A program made the position numbers and the translations under genes. Of a stretch of 64,000 nucleotides of DNA, positions 34,326-41,964 are shown piece by piece. Each line of letters opens with the position of its first letter. The stretch's first letter is position 1. Where the stretch lies: assembly GCF_024220175.1 (NCBI RefSeq), contig NZ_CP098502.1, positions 3,476,514 to 3,540,513 on the forward strand, given 5' to 3'. The stretch comes from Paraconexibacter antarcticus (GTDB lineage Bacteria; Actinomycetota; Thermoleophilia; Solirubrobacterales; Solirubrobacteraceae). The notes under the pieces were generated by a model. The model ran no database searches. It was not told the origin of the DNA and saw nothing but the letters and a program-made list of their open reading frames with translations.

Positions 34326-35024
34326 CTAGGGAGTCGAGTCCCCCGGGCGGGACTCCCCGCGCTCGGCGCTCCGCGCCCGCCGCCAGTTGCGGATCTCCTC
34401 GTGGTGCCCGGAGAGCAGCACGTCGGGGACCGACCAGCCGCGGTAGTCCGCCGGCCGCGTGTAGTGCGGGTACTCGGGGTTGCCGCCGAGCGCGGCGCTG
34501 AAGGACTCCTCGACGGCCGAGTCGGCGTGGCCGAGGGCGCCCGGCAGCTTCCGGATGACGGCGTCCGCGACGGTCATCGCGGCGAGCTCGCCCCCGCTGA
34601 GGACGTAGCGCCCGACCGAGAGCGTGTCGGAGGCGTAGTGCTGGACGATCCGCTCGTCGAAGCCCTCGTACCGACCGCAGAGCAGGGTGATCGCGGGCTC
34701 GGCAGCGAGCTCGTCGACGTAGGCGTCGTCGAGGACCCGGCCGCCCGGCGTGAGCGCGATGACCCGCCGCTGAAGCTTCAGGTCGACGGGATCCATGTTG
34801 TAGAAGGCCCGCAGGGCGGCGTCCATGACGTCGACGCGCAGGACCATCCCGGCGCCGCCGCCGAAGGGCGTGTCGTCGACCTGGCCGCCGGTGAGCGGTG
34901 TGTGCTCGCGCGGGTTCATGCAGCGCAGCTCCAGGCCGTCGCGCATGGCGTTGCCGACGTGCCGCTGGGTGCGGAACCAGTCGAACCATTCGGGGAACAG
35001 GGTCACGACATCGAGCTGCTTCAC
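34326..35024 (-). CDS. trmD: tRNA (guanine-N1)-methyltransferase
   Basis: A 232-residue SPOUT enzyme that methylates G37 of tRNAs with S-adenosylmethionine. The N-terminus KQLDVVTLFPEWFDWF and DDTPFGGGAGMVLR are typical, and the knot is LLCGRYEGFDERI followed by SVGRYVLSGGELAAM. The usual Asp after SIG is Arg here, which I note without concluding loss of function. The C-terminus contains HYTRPADYRGWSVPDVLLSGHH. GTG 35024 lies four bases after the rimM stop. A 165-nt gap separates it from rplS. Confidence 0.95.
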   Translation of the reverse strand: MKQLDVVTLFPEWFDWFRTQRHVGNAMRDGLELRCMNPREHTPLTGGQVDDTPFGGGAGMVLRVDVMDAALRAFYNMDPVDLKLQRRVIALTPGGRVLDDAYVDELAAEPAITLLCGRYEGFDERIVQHYASDTLSVGRYVLSGGELAAMTVADAVIRKLPGALGHADSAVEESFSAALGGNPEYPHYTRPADYRGWSVPDVLLSGHHEEIRNWRRARSAERGESRPGDSTP

Positions 35025-35028
35025 GTCT

Positions 35029-35544
35029 TCAGTCCTCGCCGAGGAACGCCAGGTTGATGTCGATGCGGCTGCTCGCGACGTCGACGCTGCGCACGCAGTC
35101 CTTCACGAGCGGGATGAGCCGGTCGGGCCCGCCGTCGGTGCGCGGGACGACGAGCGCCTCGCAGGAGGGCAGGCCGAGCAGCTCGTTGACGTGCCCGACC
35201 TCCACGCCGGCCTCGAGGTCGACGACGGCGCAGCCGACGAGGTCGGTCGCGTACCACTCGTCCTCGGCGAGCGGGGCGGCCGCGGCCCGCGGCACGAGCA
35301 GCGCCTGCCCGCGGATCGCCTCGACGGCCTCGCGGTCGGAGACGCCGGCGAGGCGCAGGATCGGCTTCGCGTCGGTGCCGGAGCGGCGGACGATCTCCGC
35401 CTCGTCCTCCCCCGTCCCCACGCGCACGACCTCGCCGGCGCGCAGGAGCGCCGGGCGTGGCCCCGTGACATAGAAGGAGCCGTCGAGGCCGTGGGGGCGC
35501 CCGACGCGCCCGGCCTCGAGCCACTCGGATGCGGGGGTGCTCAC
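35029..35544 (-). CDS. rimM: Ribosome maturation factor RimM
   Basis: A 171-residue 30S assembly factor. It has the N-terminal RimM barrel (EAGRVGRPHGLDGSFYVTG, REAVEAIRGQALLVPR) and a C-terminal PRC barrel (DEWYATDLVGCAVVDLEAG, RLIPLVKDCVRSVDV). It binds S19 on the 30S head. GTG 35544 begins seven bases after the khpA stop and is preferred over longer frames, which lack homology. It stands between khpA and trmD as in most Gram-positive bacteria. Confidence 0.94.
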   Translation of the reverse strand: MSTPASEWLEAGRVGRPHGLDGSFYVTGPRPALLRAGEVVRVGTGEDEAEIVRRSGTDAKPILRLAGVSDREAVEAIRGQALLVPRAAAAPLAEDEWYATDLVGCAVVDLEAGVEVGHVNELLGLPSCEALVVPRTDGGPDRLIPLVKDCVRSVDVASSRIDINLAFLGED

Positions 35545-35551
35545 CGGGTCG

Positions 35552-35785
35552 TCAGTCGACGATGTCGACGAGCACGCGGCGCTGCTGGGGAACGGCCGAC
35601 GCCTTGAGGACGGTGCGCAGCGCGTTCGCGGTGCGGCCGCCGCGGCCGATGACCCGGCCGTAGTCGTCCGGGCCGACGGACAGCTCGAGGACGATCGTGC
35701 CGTCCTCCTCGTCGAAGCGCTCGACGGCCACCTGCTCGGGATCGTCCACGAGCTGGCGGGCCAGGTGTTCGAGCAGCTCCTCCAT
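35552..35785 (-). CDS. khpA: KH-domain RNA-binding protein KhpA
   Basis: A 77-residue single KH domain (UPF0109/YlqC). It begins MEELLEHLARQLVDDPEQV and has the RNA-binding GxxG loop in YGRVIGRGGRTANALRTVL. KhpA usually pairs with KhpB/Jag and binds RNA to influence cell size and sRNA stability; khpB is not in this window. Start ATG 35785 with 10 bases to the rpsP stop. The rpsP-khpA-rimM-trmD order is a common conserved arrangement. Confidence 0.94.
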   Translation of the reverse strand: MEELLEHLARQLVDDPEQVAVERFDEEDGTIVLELSVGPDDYGRVIGRGGRTANALRTVLKASAVPQQRRVLVDIVD

Positions 35786-35795
35786 GGGGATGGGG

Positions 35796-36038
35796 CTAGG
35801 AGATGCCCTGGGTGCGCATGAGCTTGCGCACGGAGTTGGACGGCTGGGCGCCCTTGGCGATCCACTCGCGGATGCGGTCCTCCTTGAGGACGATCGTCGA
35901 CGGCTCGGTCTGGGCGTTGTACTGCCCGACCGTCTCGATGATGCGCCCGTCGCGCGGGGAGCGCCCGTCGCAGACGACGACGCGCCAAACGGGATCCTTG
36001 TGCCCACCCACGCGGGTGAGGCGAAGTCGAACTGCCAC
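35796..36038 (-). CDS. rpsP: Ribosomal protein S16
   Basis: An 80-residue S16. VAVRLRLTRVGGHKDPVWRV, SPRDGRIIETVGQYNAQ and RIREWIAKGAQPSNSVRKLM are all standard. GTG 36038 follows GAGAGGAAACAC, a good Shine-Dalgarno. It binds 16S rRNA early in 30S assembly. It follows ffh by 74 nt on the same strand. Confidence 0.96.
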   Translation of the reverse strand: MAVRLRLTRVGGHKDPVWRVVVCDGRSPRDGRIIETVGQYNAQTEPSTIVLKEDRIREWIAKGAQPSNSVRKLMRTQGIS

Positions 36039-36112
36039 GTGTTTCCTCTCGAAGACTGCGAATGACCTACGAAAACCGACCAGGGAGGGTAGCGGGCCGC
36101 GCGCCGGAGCGC

Positions 36113-37447
36113 CTAGCGGCCCTGCCGCATGAGCGCCGCCATGTCGGGCATCTTGCCCTTGCCGACCTGCTTCATGACCTTGCGCATCTGCGCGAACTGC
36201 TTCACGAGCTGGTTGACCTGCTGGACGCTGACGCCGGAGCCCTTCGCGATCCGCAGACGCCGCGAGCCCTTGATGAGCTCGGGCCGGCGGCGCTCCTCCC
36301 TCGTCATCGAGAGGATGATCGCCTCGACGCGGTCCATCTCGCGCTCGTCGACCTTCATCCCCTTCAGCTGCTGCCCGGCGAAGCCCGGGATCATCCCGAG
36401 CAGCGACGTCAGCGGGCCCATCTTGCGGATCATCTTCAGCTGCTGGAGGAAGTCCTCGAGCGTGAAGTCGTTCTGGCGGAGCTTGCGCTCCATCTCGGCG
36501 GCCTGGTCGGCGTCGAACTGCTCGCCCGCCTTCTCGATGAACGAGAGGACGTCCCCCATGCCGAGGATCCGCTGGGCCATGCGGTCGGGGTGGAACCGCT
36601 CGAACTGGTCGAGCTTCTCGCCCGTCGACGCGAAGAGGATCGGCTTGCCCGTGACCGCCTTGACGCTCAGCGCCGCGCCGCCGCGGGCGTCGCCGTCGAG
36701 CTTGGACATGATGACGCCGTCGAAGTTCACGGCGGCGCCGAACTGCTCGGCGACATTCACCGCGTCCTGACCGGTCATCGCGTCGACGACGAGGAGGATG
36801 TTGTGCGGCCGCACCGCGGTGCGGATGTTCTTCAGCTCCTCCATGAGCTTCTCGTCGACGTGCAGGCGGCCCGAGGTGTCGACGATGAGGACGTCCTTGC
36901 CGTCCTGCTTGGCCTGGTCGAGCGCCCAGCGCGCGATGTCGACGGGGTCGCGGTCGGTGCCCTGCTCGTAGACGGTCGCGCCGACCTGGCCGCCGACCTT
37001 GACGAGCTGGTCGACCGCGGCCGGCCGGTAGACGTCGCAGGCCGCGACGCCGACGGACGAGCCGTGCTCCTTCTGGAGGAACTTCGCGAGCTTCGCGGTG
37101 GCGGTCGTCTTGCCCGAGCCCTGCAGGCCGGCCATGAGGATGACCGTCGGCGGGCGGGGCGAGAAGACGATGTCCCCGCTCTGGCCGCCCATGAGGGCCT
37201 CGAGCTCCTCGTGGACGATCTTCACGACCTGCTGGCCGGGGTTCAGCTGGCCGACGATGTCGGCGCCCATGCACCGCTCGCGGACGGTGTTCGTGAACTC
37301 CTTGACGACCTTGAAGTTGACGTCCGCCTCCAGGAGGGCGAGGCGGATCTCCCGCATGGCCTTCTTGATGTCGTCCTCGGTCAGCGTGCCGCGGCCACGG
37401 ACGTCGGCCAGGGTCGCCTGGAGCTTCTCGGAGAGGGCGTCGAACAT
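36113..37447 (-). CDS. ffh: Signal recognition particle protein Ffh
   Basis: A 444-residue SRP GTPase. The N domain begins MFDALSEKLQATLADVRGRG. The G domain has G1 GLQGSGKTTATAKLAKF, G3 DTSGRLHVDE and G4 SKLDGDARGG. The M domain contains FTLEDFLQQLKMIRKMGPL and RGSRRLRIAKGSGVSV-type SRP RNA-binding sequence (here KGSRRLRIAKGSGVSVQQV), and the C-terminus is GKMPDMAALMRQGR. It binds signal sequences and 4.5S RNA and docks to FtsY, also encoded here. Confidence 0.97.
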   Translation of the reverse strand: MFDALSEKLQATLADVRGRGTLTEDDIKKAMREIRLALLEADVNFKVVKEFTNTVRERCMGADIVGQLNPGQQVVKIVHEELEALMGGQSGDIVFSPRPPTVILMAGLQGSGKTTATAKLAKFLQKEHGSSVGVAACDVYRPAAVDQLVKVGGQVGATVYEQGTDRDPVDIARWALDQAKQDGKDVLIVDTSGRLHVDEKLMEELKNIRTAVRPHNILLVVDAMTGQDAVNVAEQFGAAVNFDGVIMSKLDGDARGGAALSVKAVTGKPILFASTGEKLDQFERFHPDRMAQRILGMGDVLSFIEKAGEQFDADQAAEMERKLRQNDFTLEDFLQQLKMIRKMGPLTSLLGMIPGFAGQQLKGMKVDEREMDRVEAIILSMTREERRRPELIKGSRRLRIAKGSGVSVQQVNQLVKQFAQMRKVMKQVGKGKMPDMAALMRQGR

Positions 37448-37454
37448 CGGACGG

Positions 37455-38450
37455 TCAGTCTACGGCGTGCGCGTCCGGTGCCTGGCCGTCCGCCGGCGCC
37501 GGCGGCCCGACGGCCGGCGGTGCGGGCGCCGCCGGTGGCGCCGGTGGTGCCGGCGGAGGCGCCGGTGGTGCCGGCGGAGGCGTCACGGCCTTCGCGACCG
37601 CGCCGCCGATGTTGCCGAGGGCCTGGCTGAACTCGCTCGGGATGATGAAGAGCTTGTTCGCCTCGCCGCGCGCGAGCTGCGGCAGCATCTGGAGGTACTG
37701 GTAGCTCAGGAGCGCCTCGTCGGGCGCACCCTCGTGGATCGCCTTGAAGACCGTGTCGATGGCCTTCGCCTCGCCCTCGGCGCGCAGGATCGCCGACTGC
37801 TTGGCGCCCTCGGCCTTCAGGACCGACGACTGCTTCTCACCCTCGGCGGTGAGGATCGCCGACTGCTTGACGCCCTCGGCCGTGAGGATCGAGGCGCGGC
37901 GGTCGCGCTCGGCGCGCATCTGCTTCTCCATCGCCTCCTGGATCGAGGCCGGCGGGTCGACCGACTTGATCTCGACGCGATTGATGCGGATGCCCCACTT
38001 GCCGGTCGCCTCGTCGAGGACGACGCGCAGCTTCGAGTTGATCTCGTCGCGCGAGGTCAGCGTCTGCTCGAGCGTCAGGCCGCCGATGACGTTGCGCAGC
38101 GTCGTGACCGTGAGCTGCTCGATCGCCTGTAGCGGGTTGGCGATCTCGTAGGCCGCCGACTTCGGGTCGGTGATCGTGAAGTACAGGACCGTGTCCACGC
38201 CGATCGAGACGTTGTCCTCGGTGATGACCGGCTGCGGCGGGAAGGCGACGACCTGCTCGCGCAGATCGATGAGCGGCTTCACCTTGTCGATGAACGGGAC
38301 GACGATCGTCAGGCCCGGGGTAAGCGTGCGGCTGTAGCGGCCGAGCCGCTCGACGACGCCGGCGCGGGCCTGCGGGACGACCCGGACGGTCCGGGACGCG
38401 ACGTAGACGATGAAGAGCAACAGGACGACGGCGACGATGAGACCGGCCAT
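37455..38450 (-). CDS. SPFH/band 7 membrane protein (QmcA/paraslipin type)
   Basis: A 331-residue protein. One N-terminal membrane helix (GLIVAVVLLLFIVYVASRTV) precedes the band 7 domain (VVPQARAGVVERLGRYSRTL, TEDNVSIGVDTVLYF). A helical region follows with four copies of an 11-residue unit of the form SILTAEGVKQS. The tail is Pro/Ala-rich, low complexity. Band 7 proteins form large rings or membrane microdomains and influence proteases and membrane order. It is next to an NfeD-family gene, its usual partner. Confidence 0.92.
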   Translation of the reverse strand: MAGLIVAVVLLLFIVYVASRTVRVVPQARAGVVERLGRYSRTLTPGLTIVVPFIDKVKPLIDLREQVVAFPPQPVITEDNVSIGVDTVLYFTITDPKSAAYEIANPLQAIEQLTVTTLRNVIGGLTLEQTLTSRDEINSKLRVVLDEATGKWGIRINRVEIKSVDPPASIQEAMEKQMRAERDRRASILTAEGVKQSAILTAEGEKQSSVLKAEGAKQSAILRAEGEAKAIDTVFKAIHEGAPDEALLSYQYLQMLPQLARGEANKLFIIPSEFSQALGNIGGAVAKAVTPPPAPPAPPPAPPAPPAAPAPPAVGPPAPADGQAPDAHAVD

Positions 38451-38509
38451 GGCTACGGCTCCTTCGGATGGGGCGGGGTGACGACGGACGGACCGGCGTG
38501 AGGCACCGG

Positions 38510-38944
38510 TCAAGCCTCGCTGACGTACGCGGTGGCGCCGCGGATCTCCACGACCTGCACGCGGGACCCGGCGGGGATGAGCTGGTCCTCGTCGCTCGCG
38601 CGGGCGGTCCACACCTCGCCGCCGATCTTCACGCTCCCGAGGCCGCCGTCGCTTGCGATCTCCTCGAGCACGAGCGCGCGCTGGCCGATGAGGGCGTCGG
38701 TCCCGGTGCGAGCGAGTGCGGGCATCTCGGTGTGCCGGCGGGCGATCGGGCGGACGAAGACGAAGAGGACGACGGACGCGATGAGCAGCGTCGCGATCGA
38801 GGCGGCGGTGGGGCCGCCCGCGCCGTCGACCGCAGCGGCGAGAAGGCACGCGATCGCGAAGGGCGCGAGGTAGAAACTCGTATTGGCGATCTCCCCCGCA
38901 CCGAGGAGGCAGCCGGCGATGACGAACACCACCCACAGATCCAT
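38510..38944 (-). CDS. NfeD-family membrane protein
   Basis: A 144-residue short NfeD (NfeD1b type) protein. Membrane segments are LWVVFVIAGCLLGAGEIA, IACLLAAAVDGAGG and IATLLIASVVLFVFV; the soluble C-terminus is an OB-like fold (DALIGQRALVLEEIASDGGL, SRVQVVEIRGATAYV). NfeD proteins partner with SPFH proteins, and the band 7 gene lies 59 nt downstream. Start ATG 38944. It has no protease domain. Confidence 0.9.
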   Translation of the reverse strand: MDLWVVFVIAGCLLGAGEIANTSFYLAPFAIACLLAAAVDGAGGPTAASIATLLIASVVLFVFVRPIARRHTEMPALARTGTDALIGQRALVLEEIASDGGLGSVKIGGEVWTARASDEDQLIPAGSRVQVVEIRGATAYVSEA

Positions 38945-39010
38945 GTACGACGGAGCGTAGCCCCTCTGGAGGGCGTCGTCGGCCGCCCGGGCGCCGACCG
39001 GTGCGACAGG

Positions 39011-40021
39011 TCAGTCGCCGCGGGACAGCAGGGCGGCCGCGAAGTCGTCCGCGTCGAACGGCCGCAGGTCCTCGAGGGCCTCGCCGATCCCGATGAGCTT
39101 CACCGGGATCCCGGTCTCCGCGGCGATCGCGAGCGCGATGCCGCCCTTCGCGGTGCCGTCGAGCTTCGTCAGGACGATCCCGTCGACCGGGACCGCCTGC
39201 GAGAAGAGCTGCGCTTGGCGCAGCCCGTTCTGCCCGGTGGTGGAGTCCACCGTGAGGAGCGTCTCGTGCGGCGCGTCCGCGAGCTGCTTGCCGATCACGC
39301 GCCGGATCTTCGCGAGCTCCTCCATGAGGTGGTCCTGATTGTGCAGGCGCCCGGCGGTGTCGACGATGACGACGTCGGCACCGATCTCGCGGCCGCGCTT
39401 GACCGCCTCGAATGCGACCGAGCCCGGGTCCGAGCCCTCGGGGCCCTTGACGATCTCGCAGCCGGCGCGGACCGACCACTGCTCGAGCTGCTCGACGGCG
39501 GCGGCCCGGAAGGTGTCGGCGGCGCCGAGGACGACGGTCAGCCCGAGCTCCTTCTGCAGGTGCCACGCGAGCTTGCCGATCGTCGTCGTCTTGCCGGTGC
39601 CGTTGACGCCGATGGTCATGATCACCGTCGGGCCGTGGCTCACGTCGATGCGGCCGTCCCCCGTCCGCGCGATGTCGGCGAGCAGCTCGGTGAGCCGCTG
39701 CGACAGCGCCTCGCCGCCGACGAGCCCGCCCTCGGTCGCCTCCTGCTCCAGTTGCCCGACGACCTTCGCGGTCGTCTGGGCGCCGACGTCGGCCATGATG
39801 AGCGCCTCCTCCAGACGCTCCCAGGTGTCCTCGTCGATGTCGCCCTCGAAGAGCGTCGCCTGCAGCTCGGCCCCGAGCGCCTCGCGCGTCTTGGCCATGT
39901 TCTCGCGCAGCCGCTTGAAGAAGCGGCGCTTCTTCTCGGGCGCGGCGGCCGCCTCCTCGGCGGAGGCCGCGGCGGTGACGCCGGCCTTCGTGATGAACAG
40001 GTCGTTCCAGTCGCGGGCCAT
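39011..40021 (-). CDS. ftsY: SRP receptor FtsY
   Basis: A 336-residue SRP receptor GTPase. The acidic A domain is very short. The N domain has KRLRENMAKTREALGAELQA. The G domain has G1 GVNGTGKTTTIGKLAWHL, DTFRAAAVEQLEQW, G3 DTAGRLHNQ and G4 LTKLDGTAKGG. It docks the ribosome-SRP complex at the membrane with Ffh. ATG 40021 lies 21 bases from the divergent GNAT ATG, with TATCTT ten bases upstream of its own start. Confidence 0.96.
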   Translation of the reverse strand: MARDWNDLFITKAGVTAAASAEEAAAAPEKKRRFFKRLRENMAKTREALGAELQATLFEGDIDEDTWERLEEALIMADVGAQTTAKVVGQLEQEATEGGLVGGEALSQRLTELLADIARTGDGRIDVSHGPTVIMTIGVNGTGKTTTIGKLAWHLQKELGLTVVLGAADTFRAAAVEQLEQWSVRAGCEIVKGPEGSDPGSVAFEAVKRGREIGADVVIVDTAGRLHNQDHLMEELAKIRRVIGKQLADAPHETLLTVDSTTGQNGLRQAQLFSQAVPVDGIVLTKLDGTAKGGIALAIAAETGIPVKLIGIGEALEDLRPFDADDFAAALLSRGD

Positions 40022-40031
40022 CTGCTGCGCG

Positions 40032-40037
40032 AAGATA
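40032..40037 (-). promoter_or_regulatory. -10 hexamer for ftsY in the 21-bp divergent spacer
   Basis: TATCTT on the minus strand, ten bases before the ftsY ATG. The whole ftsY/GNAT intergenic region is only 21 bp, so both promoters must reach into coding sequence. Confidence 0.45.
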
Positions 40038-40042
40038 CCCCT

Positions 40043-40513
40043 ATGCGCCTGACCGTCGAGTTCCGCCCCGCCGCCGTCGACTCCGGGGAGGGACGCGAGC
40101 TCGCCGGCGCGATGGCCGCCGAGATCGCCGAGATCTACGACGGCCTCGTGCTCGACGGCCCGGACATGCCGAAGGCGGGTGCCGCCGAGCTCGGCCCGCC
40201 CGGCGGCACGTTCCTCGTCGGCTGGGCCGGTGAGGAGGCCGTCTGCTGCGGTGGCGTGAAGCGCCTGCCCGACGGCACGTGCGAGATCAAGCGCATGTAC
40301 GTCGCGCCCGCCGCCCGCGGTCAGGGCGTCGCGCGCCAGCTCCTCCACGCCCTCGAGGACGCGGCCCGGGCGCTCGGGTACACCGTGGCGCGGCTCGACA
40401 CCGGCCCGAAGCAGCCGCACGCCAGGACGCTCTACGAGTCCGAGGGCTACACCGAGATCGCGAACTTCAACCAGAACCCGATCGCGACGTACTTCGCCGA
40501 GAAGGCCCTGTAG
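40043..40513 (+). CDS. GNAT-family N-acetyltransferase
   Basis: A 156-residue acetyltransferase. The acetyl-CoA binding signature is YVAPAARGQGVARQLLHALE, preceded by the beta-4 strand ICEIKRMYV (here TCEIKRMYVAP) and followed by RTLYESEGYTEIANFN. Two cysteines (VCCGGVKRL) line the central strand. Substrate unknown; the family modifies amines, antibiotics or protein N-termini. ATG 40043 lies in the short spacer opposite ftsY. Confidence 0.86.
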   Translation: MRLTVEFRPAAVDSGEGRELAGAMAAEIAEIYDGLVLDGPDMPKAGAAELGPPGGTFLVGWAGEEAVCCGGVKRLPDGTCEIKRMYVAPAARGQGVARQLLHALEDAARALGYTVARLDTGPKQPHARTLYESEGYTEIANFNQNPIATYFAEKAL

Positions 40514-40547
40514 GGCGGGCGGGCGGGCCGCGCGCAGCGCGCCCCGG

Positions 40548-40664
40548 CTACTTCTCCTTCTTCTCCCGGAAGACGAACCACCACAGCGCGAAGCAGGCGA
40601 CGTACCCCAGCCCGAGCACGACGGCGCTGAAGACGGCCAGGACCGTGTCGTTCGCGAGGATCAC
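40548..40664 (-). CDS. 38-residue single-pass membrane peptide
   Basis: GTG 40664 gives MILANDTVLAVFSAVVLGLG, then YVACFALWWFVFREKKEK: one transmembrane helix with a basic C-terminal tail, likely N-out/C-in. The GTG overlaps the stop of the upstream coiled-coil gene as GTGA, so it is probably co-translated with it. Such a small peptide could tether or modulate a neighbour at the membrane; there is no recognised family. The coupling is the main evidence that it is real. Confidence 0.6.
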   Translation of the reverse strand: MILANDTVLAVFSAVVLGLGYVACFALWWFVFREKKEK

Positions 40665-41953
40665 GTCGTCGTGTCCGGGAGGTGGCGGCCGACGTGCCCG
40701 ACGTACATGCCGCGCGGCACGTCGCCCGAGCCGTCCGCGACGTGGAGGTAGATGCGGGCGATGAAGCCGGCGCCCGACCCGGAGCCGAGCGCGACGTGCG
40801 GGCCGAGGTCGACGCGGTGGCCGTCGACGGTCGTCGAGTACTCGTGCGGATGACGCGAGCGCGCCGTCTCCGACACGTCGTGCTTGTACGTCAGCCCGCG
40901 CTCGGTCGCCGCCTGGGTGAGCGAGCGGCCGAAGCCGTCCGGATCCGCGTGGAGGACCGCGAGCTCGTCGAGCGTGCGGAGGGTCTCGAGGATCTCGGCC
41001 GGACGGCGGTAGGGGCTGTCGGCGGCGGAGGTGAAGGCGTCGTCGGTGAAGCGCAGCGCCTGGGCGGAGGCGGCGGCGCGCTCGACCGCCTCGGCGACCG
41101 TCGCGGGCGGATCGGCGCCGGCGTCGGGCCCGCCGCTCGCGTCGGCGCCTTCGGCGCTCGCCCCGGCGTCGCCCTGCTCGGCGAGGACCGTCGACAGGCG
41201 GTTGATCGTCTTCGCGTCCTGGACGGCCTGCTCGCGCAGCTCCTCCGCCTGGCGCAGGAGCTCCTCGCGGTGGGCGCGGACGGCGTCGAGCTCGTCGGCG
41301 AGGGCGGCCGCGCGCTCGTCCGCCGCGGTGTCCGGGCCGGCGGCGGCCGCGGCGTCGAGGGCGGCGGTCCGCTCGTGCAGGCGCGCCTCGGCCGCGGCGG
41401 CGCGCGTCTCGGCGGCGTCGAGCGCGCGCTGGAGCCGGTCGGCCCGGGAGCGCTCGTCGCCGCGCGCGGCCTCGGCCGCCTCGCGGGCGAGGCGCGCCGT
41501 CTGGACCTGGCGGCGCAGGTCCTCGACGCGGGCGAGCTCCTTCTCGACCTGCTTGCGCCCGGCCGCGACGTCCTTCTCCGCGGCGTCGGCGGCGCGCAGC
41601 CGCGCGAGGAGCGGCGACGTCGTCACGTGGGCGTGGGCGAGGAACTTCTCCCACGAGCCGAAGACGTCGATGACGTAGTCGGGGTGCGGCCACGGCTCCT
41701 TCTTCAGCCACTCCTGCGCCTTCGGGACGCTGCCGGTGAGGATGATCCAGCGGTACAGCTGGTAGACGTAGTCGACCTCCTCGACGAGCAGCGAGACCTC
41801 GCGCAGCCGGCCATCCGGCTCGAGCGCGACGGTGTCGTCCGCGGGGTCGGTCACAGCCGGCTCGGCCTTGCCGGCCGCGGCCGGCCCGAGGCCTGCGAGT
41901 TCCCGGACGGAGTCGTCGGGCTCGATGCCCTTGCGGCGTGCGCGCTTGCCCAT
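40661..41953 (-). CDS. Coiled-coil protein of unknown function downstream of smc
   Basis: A 430-residue protein in three parts. The N-terminus (MGKRARRKGIEPDDSVREL) leads to GSVPKAQEWLKKEPWPHPDY and VIDVFGSWEKFLAHAHV at about residues 71-108, which resembles a homing-endonuclease-associated repeat fold. Residues about 118-261 are a long charged coiled coil. The C-terminus is a beta-rich domain with YSTTVDGHRVDLGPHVALGS and GFIARIYLHVADGSGDVPRG. It starts 12 nt after the smc stop. A role with SMC in chromosome handling is a guess from context; the family is not one I can name. Confidence 0.75.
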   Translation of the reverse strand: MGKRARRKGIEPDDSVRELAGLGPAAAGKAEPAVTDPADDTVALEPDGRLREVSLLVEEVDYVYQLYRWIILTGSVPKAQEWLKKEPWPHPDYVIDVFGSWEKFLAHAHVTTSPLLARLRAADAAEKDVAAGRKQVEKELARVEDLRRQVQTARLAREAAEAARGDERSRADRLQRALDAAETRAAAAEARLHERTAALDAAAAAGPDTAADERAAALADELDAVRAHREELLRQAEELREQAVQDAKTINRLSTVLAEQGDAGASAEGADASGGPDAGADPPATVAEAVERAAASAQALRFTDDAFTSAADSPYRRPAEILETLRTLDELAVLHADPDGFGRSLTQAATERGLTYKHDVSETARSRHPHEYSTTVDGHRVDLGPHVALGSGSGAGFIARIYLHVADGSGDVPRGMYVGHVGRHLPDTTT

Positions 41954-41964
41954 CCGGCCTGAGC

